Assembly (NCBI GenBank): GCA_030603485.1
Contig: JAUVXS010000027.1
Span: forward strand, 1-14,811
Direction of reading: 5' to 3'
Source of the DNA: Dehalococcoidia bacterium
GTDB lineage: Bacteria; Chloroflexota; Dehalococcoidia; GIF9; AB-539-J10
Length of the DNA: 14,811 nt
Of the stretch, positions 13,771 through 14,811 are shown in pieces; the stretch's first letter is position 1; each line of letters starts with the position of its first letter. The notes beneath the pieces are model-generated. The model ran no database searches. It saw only the letters and a list, made by a program, of their open reading frames with translations, and had not been told where the DNA came from. Position numbers and translations under genes: made by a program.

Positions 13771-14811
13771 ATGACAAGAATTCAGAAGCGCAGCGGGGTT
13801 GGTTCATTTCTTACTAGCTTGCTGCCGCTATTCACGCTAGCCCACTTTAGTCATCATGTGATGACGGCGTTGCTCTCTCCTCTTCTTCCCTTCATCCGTC
13901 GTGATTTTTTTCTCTCATACACACAGGCGGGCGGGCTAGTCTCTGCCTATAGTATTGCCTATGGCATCAGTCAGCTTCCCGCGGGCTTGGCTGCTGACCG
14001 CCTCGGCTCCAGGAACCTGCTCACCATCGGCGTGGCCGGAGTAGCCTTTACCGGCCTTCTGATTGGTCTTTCCCCGAACTACATCGTCATGGCGCTTCTG
14101 CTGGTTGTTATGGGGCTGGCGGGGGGAGGTTACCATCCCTCGGCATCACCTCTTCTATCTGCCTCGGTTAAACCGGAGTACCGAGGAAGGACGCTGGGAA
14201 TCCATCAGGTAGGTGGCACCACCAGCTTTTTTCTGGCGCCGCTCATCGCGGCCGGCGTTGCCAGTGCTCTGGGCTGGCGAGGTACATTTATGGCTGCAGC
14301 TATCCCGACTCTGTCCTTCGGCATCATATTTCACCTGCTCCTGGGTAAGATGGGTTATGCTGGCACTGCTAAGGGAAAGGAAGCCGAAGCTTCGGCTGCA
14401 GAGCTATCTGGGCCAGGCGAGCTGCGTCGGCTGTCGGCATTTATCATCATTGGCATTACCAGCATGGTGCTGATTCAGTCCACGCTCCAGTTCATCCCGC
14501 TCTACGCGGTTGATGTGCTCGGCGCCAGTGAGGAGCAAGGCGCTGCCCTGCTGTCAATCGCCTATTTTGGGGGTATTTTGGGTGGCCCTCTGGGAGGTTA
14601 CATATCCGACCGCTTGGGGAGAATTCCGGTGATAATCGCCGTTGGCCTTATCTCGGGGCCGGCGATTTACCTTCTCAATCACGTGTCCCTGGGCATGAGC
14701 CTTTATTTTGTCCTGTTGCTCATGGGCATCGCCATGCATGCAGGCATGCCGGTGGTGGAGTCCTATATCATCGGCCACGTTTCACCGCAGAAACGTTCCA
14801 CCGTGCTTGGC
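13771..14811 (+). CDS. MFS transporter, 3' end beyond the window
   Basis: The first 347 residues of a major facilitator superfamily permease; the frame is open to the window edge. It is strongly hydrophobic, with about ten of the expected twelve membrane helices visible. The loop 2-3 signature AGLAADRLGSR (71-81) and its second-half counterpart GGYISDRLGR (275-284) are both present, and a charged central loop lies at about 193-220. HFSHHVMTALLSPLLPFIR (25-43) and GGGYHPSASPLL (118-129) recall the fosmidomycin-resistance (Fsr)-like group, so drug or small-molecule efflux is plausible; the substrate is unknown. The ATG at 13771 is the first start after an in-frame TGA at 13753, with only a weak GAAAGA before it. 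G+C is higher (57-67% in two sampled 60-base lines) than in the glycerate kinase gene (about 47%), suggesting a different origin or constraint. Confidence 0.88.
   Translation, partial: MTRIQKRSGVGSFLTSLLPLFTLAHFSHHVMTALLSPLLPFIRRDFFLSYTQAGGLVSAYSIAYGISQLPAGLAADRLGSRNLLTIGVAGVAFTGLLIGLSPNYIVMALLLVVMGLAGGGYHPSASPLLSASVKPEYRGRTLGIHQVGGTTSFFLAPLIAAGVASALGWRGTFMAAAIPTLSFGIIFHLLLGKMGYAGTAKGKEAEASAAELSGPGELRRLSAFIIIGITSMVLIQSTLQFIPLYAVDVLGASEEQGAALLSIAYFGGILGGPLGGYISDRLGRIPVIIAVGLISGPAIYLLNHVSLGMSLYFVLLLMGIAMHAGMPVVESYIIGHVSPQKRSTVLG

Noticed and set aside
13553..13774. 73-codon plus-strand ORF ending in an ATGA overlap with the MFS start
   Set aside because: Most of it is antisense to the duplicated uvrB 5' segment, it has no good ribosome site, and the protein is low in recognisable features; the overlap is probably chance.
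1..14811. CRISPR arrays, tRNA or rRNA genes
   Set aside because: No regularly spaced repeat array, no tRNA T-loop with a matching acceptor stem and no rRNA-like sequence was found on reading both strands by eye; a weak or unusual tRNA cannot be excluded without a covariance search.

Overview
The window is a bacterial chromosome segment. Standard genetic code, strong GGAGG-type ribosome sites, soluble multi-PAS histidine kinases, a UvrB of ordinary bacterial type and a MOFRL-type glycerate kinase fit an environmental, probably anaerobic bacterium. My best guess is Chloroflexota (Dehalococcoidia-like), but this rests on general resemblance and is weak. Everything from 1 to about 11.9 kb that I call a gene lies on the minus strand; the two genes after 12.2 kb lie on the plus strand.

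Region 1 (1-914): a P-loop kinase gene (minus), then about 290 bases holding a decayed transposase fragment.

Region 2 (915-9655, minus strand): a compact signalling operon. In transcription order it encodes a 77-aa MerR/BldC-like DNA-binding protein, a 983-aa histidine kinase with six PAS domains, a REC-HD-GYP protein (c-di-GMP phosphodiesterase family), a PilT-like ATPase, a lone receiver, a PAS histidine kinase, an Rcp1-like receiver and a REC-histidine kinase fusion. Genes overlap by 4 bases, abut, or lie 11-27 bases apart, except for one 143-base gap. A TTGACA promoter and 10-bp-spaced direct repeats precede the first gene. No kinase has a membrane segment, there are four receivers for three kinases, and the only outputs are HD-GYP, PilT and the small HTH protein. 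I infer a cytoplasmic sensing network that adjusts c-di-GMP and type IV pilus motor activity.

Region 3 (9587-9910): a 324-base spacer with the operon promoter and no supported gene.

Region 4 (9911-13770): uvrB (minus) diverges from a glycerate 2-kinase gene (plus). The first bases of uvrB and its upstream region are present a second time, 1712 bases away, beyond the glycerate kinase gene (106 bp, 12 mismatches, no gaps). The glycerate kinase gene therefore sits between direct repeats made of uvrB's own 5' end. A short coding-like remnant, possibly the N-terminus of a Nudix hydrolase, follows the second copy.

Region 5 (13771-14811, plus): an MFS transporter cut off by the window edge. It is visibly richer in G+C than the glycerate kinase gene.
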